Below, one piece after another: positions 27,562 to 36,158 of a stretch of DNA of 64,000 nucleotides. The notes beneath the pieces were generated by a model. The model ran no database searches. It was not told the origin of the DNA and saw only the letters and a program-made list of their open reading frames with translations. The position numbers and the translations under genes were made by a program. Every line of letters begins with the position of its first letter. Position 1 is the first letter of the stretch. The stretch is from Lachnospiraceae bacterium (GTDB lineage Bacteria; Bacillota; Clostridia; Lachnospirales; Lachnospiraceae), in contig JAGAMG010000050.1 of the NCBI GenBank assembly GCA_017624835.1, forward strand, positions 101,018 through 165,017, in the 5' to 3' direction.

Positions 27562-29985
27562 ATGGAAAAAGTTTATAATCCGAAAGAGATTGAAAAGAAA
27601 TGGCAGACCTATTGGGCGGAAAACGAAACCTTTAAGACGGATGTTTGGGACTTTTCAAAACCTAAATATTACGCATTGGATATGTTTCCGTATCCTTCCG
27701 GTGTAGGTTTACATGCAGGACATCCTGAAGGATATACTGCTACAGATATTATGTCCCGTATGAAGCGTATGCAGGGCTACAATGTATTGCATCCCATGGG
27801 TTATGATTCCTTTGGTTTACCTGCGGAGCAGTATGCAGTAAGTACCGGTAATCATCCCAATGGTTTTACACAGGAAAATATCGAAACCTTTTCAGGTCAG
27901 TTGAAGGAATTGGGCTTTGATTATGATTGGAGTAAGCTGTTAGCAACCAGCGACCCTGAGTTCTATAAGTGGACTCAGTGGATTTTTAAGCAACTTTATT
28001 TGGACGGCTATGCAAAATATGTGGATATGCCGGTAAACTGGTGTGAGGAGCTGGGAACAGTACTGTCTAATGATGAGGTTATTGACGGTAAATCTGAGCG
28101 TGGCGGCTATCCTGTTATTCGTAAAAATATGAAGCAGTGGGTTATCAATCAGCCTGCTTTTGCAGAAAAATTGTTAGAAGGACTTGAGGAAATCGATTGG
28201 CCTGAATCCACCAAGGACATCCAGAGACATTGGATTGGCAAGTCCGAGGGTGTTGAAGTGGAATTTGAAATTGTAGGCGGCGGTAAGTTCTCTATTTATA
28301 CTACCTGTATTGAGACCATTTACGGTATTACCTTTATGGTACTTGCGCCCGATGGACAGATTGTGAAGGATTTGATGCCCAGAGTAGAAAATCCCGAAGA
28401 AGTTCAGGCTTATATTGACGAGACCTTAAAGAAAAATGATATGGATCGTACCGAACTGAACAAGACCAAGTCCGGTTGTCCATTGAAGGGACTTTATGCA
28501 ATCAATCCCGTAAACGGAAAAGAAGTACCCCTGTACATTGGTGATTTTGTTTTGGCAAGCTATGGAACCGGTGCTGTTATGGCAGTGCCTTCCCATGATC
28601 AGCGTGATTTTGAATACGCCATTGCACACAATATTCCTATGATTCAGGTAATTGACGGTGGCGATGTAAGCCAGAAGGCTTTTGAAAAGGGTGAGTACCT
28701 TGGCAAGGGCTGTAAGCTGATGAATTCCGAGGAATTTACCGGTCTGACTGTGGAAGAAGCAAAGGAAGCAATTACCTGTAAATTGGAGAAGCAGGGAGTT
28801 GCAAAGAGAACTGTGAACTATCATTTCCGTGAGTGGATTTTTGCACGTCAGCGTTATTGGGGTGAGCCTGTTCCCGTTGTGCATACGGAGGATGGACAGA
28901 TTCATGTACTGGATGATGAGGAGCTTCCTTTAGTACTTCCTGAATTAGAGGATTATAAGGGCAAAAACGGTAAAGCACCTTTGGAAAATGCAGAAGAATG
29001 GAAGCAGTATGACAGAAATGGAATAAAGGGTGTTCGTGAGACCTCTACCATGCCCGGAAGTGCAGGCTCCAGCTGGTATTATATGAGATATATTGATCCT
29101 CATAACGATAAGGAGTTTGCAAATCAGGAGCTGTTAAAGCATTGGTTGCCAGTTGACCTTTACATCGGTGGTCCAGAGCATGCAGTTGGTCATTTGATGT
29201 ATTCCAGAATTTGGAACCGTTATCTTTATGATAAGGGCTTATCCCCTGTAAAGGAGCCTTTCCAGAAGCTGGTACATCAGGGAATGATTTTGGGTGCGAA
29301 CGGTATCAAGATGGGCAAACGTTTCCCTGAGTTTGTAGTGAATCCCAGCGATGTAGTAAATGATTTTGGTGCAGATACCCTGAGATTATATGAGATGTTT
29401 ATGGGGCCTCTTGAGGTTTCCAAGCCTTGGAATCCCCAGGGTGTTGAGGGTGCCAGAAGATTCATCAATCGTGTATGGGCATTCTTTACCAATGAAGAAA
29501 GAATTACGACCGAGAAGGATGATACCTTGACAAAGGTATATCATCAGACCGTTAAGAAGGTTACATCAGACTTTGAGCAGTTGGGCTTTAATACCGCAAT
29601 CAGCCAAATGATGATTTTCATGAATGCTGCCTATAAAGCAGAGAAATGTCCAAAAGAATATGCGGAGGGCTTTGTAAAGATGTTCTCCTGTATTTGTCCT
29701 CATGTAGGAGAGGAACTTTGGCAGATTTTGGGTCATGATAATACCATTGCATATGAGCAGTGGCCCACTTATGATGAGGCAGCGATAAAAGAGGATACCG
29801 TTGCTATCGGTATTCAGATTAACGGTAAGGTAAAGGGAACTGTTGAAGTAGGAGTAAAAGAAGATGGTGATTCTGCCATTGCCAAGGCAAAGGCAATCCC
29901 TTCCGTGCAGTCCGCATTAGAAGGCAAAACCATTGTAAAAGAAATCTATGTTCCCGGTAGAATCATAAACATTGTTGCCAAATAG
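27562..29985 (+). CDS. leuS: Leucine-tRNA ligase
   Basis: 807-residue class Ia synthetase. Visible: HIGH-like motif GLHAGHPEGYTATD (about 50), connective polypeptide 1 editing domain inserted at about 225-415, MSK-type catalytic loop MGKRFPE (KMSKS equivalent is KMGKR), and a C-terminal anticodon-binding part. Start ATG 27562 follows an AGAGGTTGAAGC stretch. Own promoter and terminator. An upstream overlapping frame from 27494 is a shadow. Confidence 0.97.
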   Translation: MEKVYNPKEIEKKWQTYWAENETFKTDVWDFSKPKYYALDMFPYPSGVGLHAGHPEGYTATDIMSRMKRMQGYNVLHPMGYDSFGLPAEQYAVSTGNHPNGFTQENIETFSGQLKELGFDYDWSKLLATSDPEFYKWTQWIFKQLYLDGYAKYVDMPVNWCEELGTVLSNDEVIDGKSERGGYPVIRKNMKQWVINQPAFAEKLLEGLEEIDWPESTKDIQRHWIGKSEGVEVEFEIVGGGKFSIYTTCIETIYGITFMVLAPDGQIVKDLMPRVENPEEVQAYIDETLKKNDMDRTELNKTKSGCPLKGLYAINPVNGKEVPLYIGDFVLASYGTGAVMAVPSHDQRDFEYAIAHNIPMIQVIDGGDVSQKAFEKGEYLGKGCKLMNSEEFTGLTVEEAKEAITCKLEKQGVAKRTVNYHFREWIFARQRYWGEPVPVVHTEDGQIHVLDDEELPLVLPELEDYKGKNGKAPLENAEEWKQYDRNGIKGVRETSTMPGSAGSSWYYMRYIDPHNDKEFANQELLKHWLPVDLYIGGPEHAVGHLMYSRIWNRYLYDKGLSPVKEPFQKLVHQGMILGANGIKMGKRFPEFVVNPSDVVNDFGADTLRLYEMFMGPLEVSKPWNPQGVEGARRFINRVWAFFTNEERITTEKDDTLTKVYHQTVKKVTSDFEQLGFNTAISQMMIFMNAAYKAEKCPKEYAEGFVKMFSCICPHVGEELWQILGHDNTIAYEQWPTYDEAAIKEDTVAIGIQINGKVKGTVEVGVKEDGDSAIAKAKAIPSVQSALEGKTIVKEIYVPGRIINIVAK

Positions 29986-29992
29986 GCAGTGC

Positions 29993-30027
29993 AAAAGTGA
30001 AGTAGGGGTGCCCCTACTTCACTTTTT
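29993..30027. terminator. Bidirectional terminator after leuS
   Basis: Near-perfect palindrome AAAAGTGAAGTAGGGG with its complement and A/T runs on both sides. The minus-strand gene at 30014 ends with its stop codon inside the hairpin. Confidence 0.92.
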
Positions 30028-30292
30028 TCAATATATTATCTATCTGTTCTAATTCCTCTTTTGAACTGTATTTTTTTATGGCTGCAATAGCAGCATTCAT
30101 TTCCTGAGGTGTAAAAGTTAAATTTTCCTGTTTTGCTTTTTGCATCATAGGCATCATCATTCGCATTAATTCCTTTTGAGATTTTCCCTGGCTTTGAGTA
30201 AACATTGCACCAAGGAACTCCAGTTTTTGAATTGGAATATGTTTTACCAATTCATCCTCCATCCATGCCGGACGCTTTAGTTCATCACTCAT
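30014..30292 (-). CDS. Hypothetical small protein, 92 residues
   Basis: I do not recognise a family. The 92 residues are charged and predicted helical, with a Met-rich stretch (MRMMMPMMQKA) at about 43-53 and no signal or membrane segment. A GAAAGG-like ribosome site precedes the ATG at 30292. It lies 42 bp after the end of the next upstream minus-strand gene and very likely forms a two-gene operon with it. Frame length, a proper ribosome site and the terminator position support it as real. Confidence 0.65.
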   Translation of the reverse strand: MSDELKRPAWMEDELVKHIPIQKLEFLGAMFTQSQGKSQKELMRMMMPMMQKAKQENLTFTPQEMNAAIAAIKKYSSKEELEQIDNILKKVK

Positions 30293-30334
30293 ACGATATA
30301 CTACCTTTCTGTCACAATAGATTCCTTCTTTTAT

Positions 30335-30853
30335 TTATATGTCTGTAGTAGTATTTTCATTATTATTAGAAAAGCTGTTAAACATGTCAAACATACCGGA
30401 AAAATCATTTCCGCCAAGCATACTTATAATCTGAGAAATATCAAATCCACCGCTTCCATCCGTACCGGTAGCGTTACCCGGGTTTGGCCCCTCAGGGAAA
30501 AAAGCTTTTAACATTTCCATCATCTCCATCATTTCCTGCATGCTATCAAGGCTTTGCAGAATGCGTTTTATTTGGTTAAGCTGTTCGATTTGGGAGGAAT
30601 CACAAAAGGGAATCATTTCATCAAATATTTTTCCACGGTCGATAGAAGTCTCGTGAGAAAAGCACTTTAAGGCGGCTTGTGGATGGATTCGAAAAAAGTC
30701 AATGGTATATTGTAATTCTAAAAATTTAATATATATTGCAAATTTATATTGAAGAGCAGGGGGGAGATAGGAGAGAAGAATTTTGTACATTTGAATCTGA
30801 TTATTTGTGAACAGTGTATCAAATGCCATAATTTTATCCACATCCTTTTCCAT
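30335..30853 (-). CDS. Hypothetical protein, 172 residues
   Basis: No family recognised. Residues about 1-110 look helical and conserved in style (PPALQYKFAIYIKFLELQY); about 95-112 is Met/Glu rich (QEMMEMMEMLKAFF); the tail from about 115 is Gly/Asn/Ser rich and probably disordered. No signal peptide. AGGAGAG lies just upstream of the ATG at 30853. Divergently oriented to the DUF4157-AAA pair across a 180-bp gap, so it may share regulation with it, but there is no direct evidence of joint function. Confidence 0.65.
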   Translation of the reverse strand: MEKDVDKIMAFDTLFTNNQIQMYKILLSYLPPALQYKFAIYIKFLELQYTIDFFRIHPQAALKCFSHETSIDRGKIFDEMIPFCDSSQIEQLNQIKRILQSLDSMQEMMEMMEMLKAFFPEGPNPGNATGTDGSGGFDISQIISMLGGNDFSGMFDMFNSFSNNNENTTTDI

Positions 30854-31033
30854 CCGGTTGCTCTCCTTTCGTCAGTATATTATTTTGATATATTATTTTA
30901 TGAACAGGACAAAGCACTTATGCAGATTATTTTGGCTATTTACAAAGGACTACCCATTTGGGCGGTGTATTACTTTGTAGTTTTTTATAAAATTAATATA
31001 TAAATCCAAAAAGAAATAATAGGAGATACGAAA

Positions 31034-33421
31034 ATGGGTGGCAAGTTGACAAAAGATTATGAGCAGGAGGCTGACAGATTATCGGCTGATGCAGTAAAAA
31101 AATCAAAAAACGAAAAGGATTTGAAAAAGAATTTGGGGAAAAACTTGCAGCATGATTTTTCAAAGGTAAATATATCACATGAGAATCTGAATGGAAATGT
31201 GGCATACACTCAGGGTGGGGATATTCATTTGGATAATTCTGTAAATACCGATTCTTCTTTTGGACGGCAGGTTTTGGGACATGAGATGGTTCATGCAGCA
31301 CAGCAGTCCGGACAAGGAGGAAAGGTAAGTGTAGCGCCGGCATCCGTTCCGCAGTTTTTTCCTGACAGAAATAAGGACGGAGATTTAAAACTGAAGAATA
31401 AGTTCGCATATAGGAAGGACAAGGAATATCAGGCGATGTACGGGGCTTATAATGCGTATATTAAGGATAAGAATAATCCCCGAAAAAAAATAGAAGCAAT
31501 TAGAACCGCTACGGAGTACATGATGCACAATACGGATGTGACAAATCAAGCCAACATGGGAGAAAAACAGGTGCATCAAGGGCGTATGCAGGTTGCAGAG
31601 CAAATCGTTCATGATTTGACCATTGACAAAAATATTACGGATAAAGCCAATGCCAACGTTGATATATTAAATAATCGAGGAGTTGTTTCTCCTAAATTAT
31701 TAGCTTCAAAAGGGGAAGAGACAGCGAGAAGAAATATGGAAAATGGGGTAAATGAGCTTCATTCGGTGATTAATAATGAAGATAAAAAGTTTTCAACAAC
31801 TCTACAAACAGTTACTGCAGGAACCCTGGGTGGGCATTTGGGCAACGGTGGAACTGCAAATCTTACAGGGGTTACATTAACGAATTCTTCCGGTGTTACA
31901 CCGAAATATGATGAAAAGGGTAATGTGACAGGAAATTCGATAAATATAAATGCTGACTTAAGTCGTGGGAGTGATGTGGGAGCCACGGCGCTTCATGAAT
32001 TAACGCATCTGGCGAATGACAGAGTATATGGCAATGATATGACAATGTCCATTGCAAAAAATGTAATAGGAGAAAATAAATCTGAGAGAGATGCCCGTTA
32101 TCAGGAAAAGGCATCCAGACGCTTTAAGAATTTGAATGATTTTAATAAAGCCGGAAATTTAGAGCTTAATACTATGTTTTATGCGGGAATAAGTGATAAA
32201 TTTAAAGCACAATATGCCGGAAATAATCTGGTAGGTGCAATGATTGGAAGCGGTTCCATGAATACGGAACAGATAAATGCGGTGACAGCAGGTGTCAGTT
32301 CGGGTACAATTAAAGACCGGAATGGATTAAATGATGTGATTGCAGCACAGAACATAGCCAATCCTGAACGATTCGAGAGGGGACAATTAGGAGCAAATGT
32401 AGATAATTACATGGATTTGCTTAGAATAAATGAAGAAATGAATAGAAATAAAAAAGGCAATCTGACAACTTTGATTGAATATGATTCTAAGCTGACAGAT
32501 TATTTGTTCAGGTTGGAAACCAGCGGTAATTTTAATCCGAAAGACCCTGCTCACAGACGTTTAAAGGCCATGGTTATGGAAGCATATACTGATAGGGAAA
32601 TGCAACGGATACAAAATGAAATAGATAAGGAAAATGAGTTGACAAATAGACCCATGGATGTAAAACATAAGAGTCAGGCAGACATGGATGTTGAAATGGA
32701 TAACCTGATTAAGAAGCAACTTCAAGATGGCAAAGAGGAGCTTCTTGATGACCCCAAGACGCAGGAACATATTATGAAACGATGGAAGGAAAAGGGTTCT
32801 TCTATTGCGTCAGGACAGGACTTCACAAATGGTTATACAGGTAATGGTATGATGGCGTTCAGAGGAAATGCAGCTTGGGTTACCAACTATGGAATGCTGT
32901 TAAAACGTACGGTGACTAAGGGTGGAAAATCTGTGACAGAGATTGTTATGGAGGATATTGCTACCAGTGACAATGACAAGGATGGGGACAGGGCATGGAA
33001 TGCTATTCAGGCAGCTATGAATATTGGTGATGATATCCGTGACAATGAAGAAATGCAAAGATTTTTACGGGAGGGCGCTGAGATTTTTGATGGAAACGAG
33101 ACAGCATCCCCCATTGTAAAGCAAGCCTTTTTACAGAATTTCCTATTAAATCGTGTTTATACGCCGGAACTGACAATAACGGCAAAAAAGACGGGAGATA
33201 CAGGTATGGAAGATATTTCGACAATGCTACTTGAAAATTCCGTGCTTCCTAAAGAGAATGGAACCGCGCCACAGTTTAAGGAAGATTCAGAAAATGCCAG
33301 ATTAAATCCCGCTATGCGAATGATGCGACATGAACAGGATATTAATCGGGCGATTGGAGAGGCTCTGTGGATGGAAAAAGCGGAAGCCCCCAGAAGAGGT
33401 TTTCGCAGAAGAAGAGGATAG
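31034..33421 (+). CDS. DUF4157 (eCIS-core) domain protein with two HExxH motifs
   Basis: 795 residues, no signal peptide. Residues about 38-92 match the DUF4157 pattern found in proteins associated with extracellular contractile injection systems: YTQGGDIHLD followed by GHEMVHAAQQ, with HEMVH at 83-87. A second zinc-protease-like motif, HELTHLA, sits at 321-325. The rest (about 340-795) is unrecognised, mostly helical, ending in an Arg-rich tail (RRGFRRRRG). In known eCIS loci DUF4157 proteins are candidate effectors or cargo-processing proteins (family knowledge); here the role is inferred. The AAA+ gene starts 6 bp later. RBS AGGAGA precedes the ATG. Confidence 0.8.
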   Translation: MGGKLTKDYEQEADRLSADAVKKSKNEKDLKKNLGKNLQHDFSKVNISHENLNGNVAYTQGGDIHLDNSVNTDSSFGRQVLGHEMVHAAQQSGQGGKVSVAPASVPQFFPDRNKDGDLKLKNKFAYRKDKEYQAMYGAYNAYIKDKNNPRKKIEAIRTATEYMMHNTDVTNQANMGEKQVHQGRMQVAEQIVHDLTIDKNITDKANANVDILNNRGVVSPKLLASKGEETARRNMENGVNELHSVINNEDKKFSTTLQTVTAGTLGGHLGNGGTANLTGVTLTNSSGVTPKYDEKGNVTGNSININADLSRGSDVGATALHELTHLANDRVYGNDMTMSIAKNVIGENKSERDARYQEKASRRFKNLNDFNKAGNLELNTMFYAGISDKFKAQYAGNNLVGAMIGSGSMNTEQINAVTAGVSSGTIKDRNGLNDVIAAQNIANPERFERGQLGANVDNYMDLLRINEEMNRNKKGNLTTLIEYDSKLTDYLFRLETSGNFNPKDPAHRRLKAMVMEAYTDREMQRIQNEIDKENELTNRPMDVKHKSQADMDVEMDNLIKKQLQDGKEELLDDPKTQEHIMKRWKEKGSSIASGQDFTNGYTGNGMMAFRGNAAWVTNYGMLLKRTVTKGGKSVTEIVMEDIATSDNDKDGDRAWNAIQAAMNIGDDIRDNEEMQRFLREGAEIFDGNETASPIVKQAFLQNFLLNRVYTPELTITAKKTGDTGMEDISTMLLENSVLPKENGTAPQFKEDSENARLNPAMRMMRHEQDINRAIGEALWMEKAEAPRRGFRRRRG

Positions 33422-33427
33422 AGAAGC

Positions 33428-35494
33428 GTGAAGCAAGGAAATATTACAAAGAATATGGCAGCGTTGGGTGCATTTAAGTTGTCATGGTATATTCGGCAAC
33501 ATAATATGAAAGGCATATTTGAAAAATATTCCTTTTTATTGACCGAGGATGTGACAGAAGAGGATATTCTGCCATATCAGGAGAAACCGGAACAGTTATC
33601 CGGGGATTGTAGTATTGAACAGCAGACGGGATATTGGAAAATATATAAATTGTGCCACCATAATAAGGTGGCGATGACTGCTCTGCAGTTGTATACTCTC
33701 TGTTATATGGAAATGTCCACGCTACAGATATTGCGCTGTGTGTTCGGAGAAAGTATTCAGGGTCTTACTGTGGAAATTGCTGCCAGAATTACATATGTAC
33801 AGGATGACTATCTGGATTTATATGACGAAATGGAAGAGGCATATGAATGCTTGAAACAGATTGTTTCCATGATAGAACAGGGTAATTCGCAGTTTAGAAA
33901 TGTTTTTGTGATAGAGGACAGATTAATTGCGTTTTTAAGTGGACAAAAGCGTATGGATTGTAAGCTTGCCAGGGTGGGATGTTATATGGAACCCGCGGAT
34001 ACCATATCAAATGTATGCATTATGGAAAAGCAGATTCAGCAAACCTGTATGCAAATAAGGCTTACGGAAACAAATTCGTTAAGAATTGTACAGATTGGCG
34101 GAAAACGTGAAAGTGGCAGACGTTTTGCGGTTCGTCAGATAGCTTCTAGATTAAGGATTCCTCTTTTGCTGATTCCTCTGGATTATCTTTTTACGGACAG
34201 AGAATTTCAACAGGAAAGATGGGGGAGAGTGTTACGGGAGCTGCTTTTAACGGATCGGGCTCTTTGTGTTTATGATGAGGAGGACTGTAAAAAAGAGGAG
34301 GTAATGAGACTTCTGCCATTTTACAGAGAATTGGAAAAAAGGTATGCAAATTTAGACAGACCCCTGTTTTGCACCACGGGAAGCAGTGTGAAATTGATTC
34401 CTTTTTTGGAGGGTGCGGTATTTGGCTTTGATATTCCTAAATATTCTATTAGGCAGAGTATTTGTCTGTGGGAGCAGGCAATGAAGGAATATGGTATGGA
34501 AGAGGATGAACTTCCGATTTCCATGCTGGCAGGAAAATTACAATTGACCGCAGGTCAAATTAGACGGGTTGTGAGGAAGGCTTTTCAGGAAATTGATAAG
34601 GAAAAGCGTTCCCAGGATATTTATCGGATATGCTATAAGATTTTGGATGACGGTAAATATGATAACATCAAACGTATTACTACCAATTATACATTGGACG
34701 ACATGAAGATTGGTGCAATACAAAAAAAGACCTTGATTGAAATTTGTAACCAGATGATATACCGTCTAAAGGTATTGGATGAATGGAAAATGCGTGAAAA
34801 ATATGTATATGGAAGAGGACTTACGGTACTTTTTTATGGATTGCCGGGTACCGGAAAGACCATGGGCGCACATGTTCTTTCAAGTATGCTGGGGCTGGAA
34901 TTATATAAGGTGGATTTGTCCCAAATTGCGGATAAGTATATCGGTGAGACGGAGAAGCGTTTGGAACAGGTATTTCAAAGAGCCGAGAATAGTAATATGA
35001 TACTGTTTTTTGATGAGGCAGATGCTTTGCTGGGAAAAAGAGGAGAGGTAAAGGAAGGAAGAGATAAGTATGCCAATGCGGAAGTATCCTATTTGCTCCA
35101 GCGAATGGAGGAGTATGATGGTATTGTAATTATGGCTACCAATTTAGCTGCAAATATTGATAAGGCATTTATGCGTCGTTTCCGTTTTGCGGTGCAGTTC
35201 CCCATGCCGGATGTGATTGCCAGAAAAGAAATTTGGGAATCCCTATTATATGCAGGTGAGGTTCCCAGAGACTCTTTAGATGTGGATTATTTGGCGGAGC
35301 AGTTTGAGTTTTCCGGTGCGAATATCAAAAATGTTGTGTGGAATGCACTGTTTCGAGCTGCTTCAGATGGTATTCCACTGAATATGAAGCATATGTTGGT
35401 ATCAGTTGACGAGGAACAGCGCAAGAATGGAAAAATATGGTCCCCAGAGGATTTTGGGAAATATTACTATCTGATTGATGAAATAAATTTATAG
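33428..35494 (+). CDS. AAA+ ATPase of the eCIS-associated type
   Basis: 688 residues from GTG 33428, 6 bp after the DUF4157 gene. The C-terminal AAA+ module is complete: Walker A GLPGTGKT (471-478), Walker B LFFDEAD (526-532), sensor 1 MATN (569-572) and Arg finger region RRFR (583-586). Residues about 200-345 look like a second, degenerate AAA module (GGKRESGRR for Walker A, VYDEED for Walker B). This tandem layout and length resemble the AAA+ proteins of Afp/PVC-type contractile injection systems, thought to act in assembly. No sheath, tube, baseplate or spike gene is in the window, so it is either an orphan pair or part of a split locus. Confidence 0.85.
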   Translation: MKQGNITKNMAALGAFKLSWYIRQHNMKGIFEKYSFLLTEDVTEEDILPYQEKPEQLSGDCSIEQQTGYWKIYKLCHHNKVAMTALQLYTLCYMEMSTLQILRCVFGESIQGLTVEIAARITYVQDDYLDLYDEMEEAYECLKQIVSMIEQGNSQFRNVFVIEDRLIAFLSGQKRMDCKLARVGCYMEPADTISNVCIMEKQIQQTCMQIRLTETNSLRIVQIGGKRESGRRFAVRQIASRLRIPLLLIPLDYLFTDREFQQERWGRVLRELLLTDRALCVYDEEDCKKEEVMRLLPFYRELEKRYANLDRPLFCTTGSSVKLIPFLEGAVFGFDIPKYSIRQSICLWEQAMKEYGMEEDELPISMLAGKLQLTAGQIRRVVRKAFQEIDKEKRSQDIYRICYKILDDGKYDNIKRITTNYTLDDMKIGAIQKKTLIEICNQMIYRLKVLDEWKMREKYVYGRGLTVLFYGLPGTGKTMGAHVLSSMLGLELYKVDLSQIADKYIGETEKRLEQVFQRAENSNMILFFDEADALLGKRGEVKEGRDKYANAEVSYLLQRMEEYDGIVIMATNLAANIDKAFMRRFRFAVQFPMPDVIARKEIWESLLYAGEVPRDSLDVDYLAEQFEFSGANIKNVVWNALFRAASDGIPLNMKHMLVSVDEEQRKNGKIWSPEDFGKYYYLIDEINL

Positions 35495-35511
35495 GTTTAT
35501 GGGATAAATAG

Positions 35512-35549
35512 AAAAACCCGAGAGGTTGTTTTAACCTCCCGGGCTTTTT
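35512..35549. terminator. Bidirectional terminator after the AAA+ gene
   Basis: CCCGAGAGGTT...AACCTCCCGGG stem with AAAAA before and TTTTT after; serves the AAA+ gene and the convergent Cys-rich gene. Confidence 0.92.
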
Positions 35550-35589
35550 AATTAATAGAAACTTTTAAAGAGAACTGCAAAGTATTTGC

Positions 35590-35856
35590 TTAGCAGCAAC
35601 CGTTGTTATTTCCACCGCAGAAGCAGGAGATAAGCAGAATCCAGATAAGCCAATCGCAGCTGTTGTTATTGCCACAGCCATCGTTGCAACCACAGTTGCC
35701 GCCAAGGATTCCGTTGCCGTTGCCGCCGCAGCCGCCACAGCAGGATAATAACAGAATAATCCAAATAAAGTTACATCCTCCGAAGCCGTTATTGCTGTTG
35801 TTGTTACAGCTGCAAGAATTACCACATCCACAGTTGGTAGCAGTTAAATCACTCAT
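35590..35856 (-). CDS. Cys/Gly/Asn-rich small protein
   Basis: 88 residues with 16 Cys and many Gly and Asn. Two similar halves each hold a short hydrophobic stretch followed by a Cys cluster: FIWIILLLSCC (about 30-40) and LIWILLISCFC (about 70-80), so the gene appears to be an internal duplication. GGAGGA precedes the ATG at 35856 with 7-bp spacing, and a terminator follows. Similar proteins in Clostridia are labelled chorion-class high-cysteine proteins; the function is unknown, with spore coat or surface structure the usual guess. The opposite-strand frames here are shadows. Confidence 0.78.
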   Translation of the reverse strand: MSDLTATNCGCGNSCSCNNNSNNGFGGCNFIWIILLLSCCGGCGGNGNGILGGNCGCNDGCGNNNSCDWLIWILLISCFCGGNNNGCC

Positions 35857-36065
35857 TTTTGTTCCTCCAAGTTTTGTTTTATGGTTTATTGTATGCAGGG
35901 TGGCATGTCAATGTTTCCGGTGGTTCAAAAAAATATGAAAGTAATAAAAATGAACGAAATGGGGGGGAGAAGGTGTGAAATGTGGTGAAATGGAGGTGAA
36001 GTAAAATTGTAAAACGCATTAAACAATAAAAATAAAGTTAAAAAATGCAATAAAAATGCAAATGT

Positions 36066-36098
36066 ATTGACAAAAAACTTTTTGAAAGCTAGTATGAT
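36066..36098 (+). promoter_or_regulatory. Likely promoter of the ATPase-HEPN pair
   Basis: TTGACA at 36066-36071 with TAGTAT (36089-36094) at 17 bp or TATGAT (36092-36097) at 20 bp. The -35 is clear; which -10 is used is open. Confidence 0.5.
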
Positions 36099-36103
36099 AG
36101 TGT

Positions 36104-36128
36104 AAAAGTATATACCAAAAGTATATAC
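36104..36128 (+). repeat. Tandem AAAAGTATATAC repeats, candidate operator
   Basis: Two copies of AAAAGTATATAC (36104-36115 and 36117-36128), each containing the palindrome GTATATAC, directly after the -10 region and about 30 bp before the ATPase start. Confidence 0.6.
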
Positions 36129-36158
36129 GCAATGTAAAAATGTGGAGAGGTGAAGAAA

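Larger units (their letters stand above)
35857..36158. other. Intergenic region, 302 bp, very AT-rich
   Basis: Divergent gap. The half next to the Cys-rich gene has a minus-strand TTGACA at about 35906-35911 but no convincing -10. A G-rich run (GGGGGGGAGAAGG, near 35959) and the ATPase promoter with tandem repeats are in the other half. No reading frame or RNA gene is recognised. Confidence 0.6.

Noticed and set aside
35565-35938. Alternative frames over the Cys-rich gene (Ala/Thr-rich minus frame, Pro/Leu-rich plus frame)
   Set aside because: Only the 35590-35856 minus frame has a GGAGGA site at proper spacing and a coherent repeated layout.
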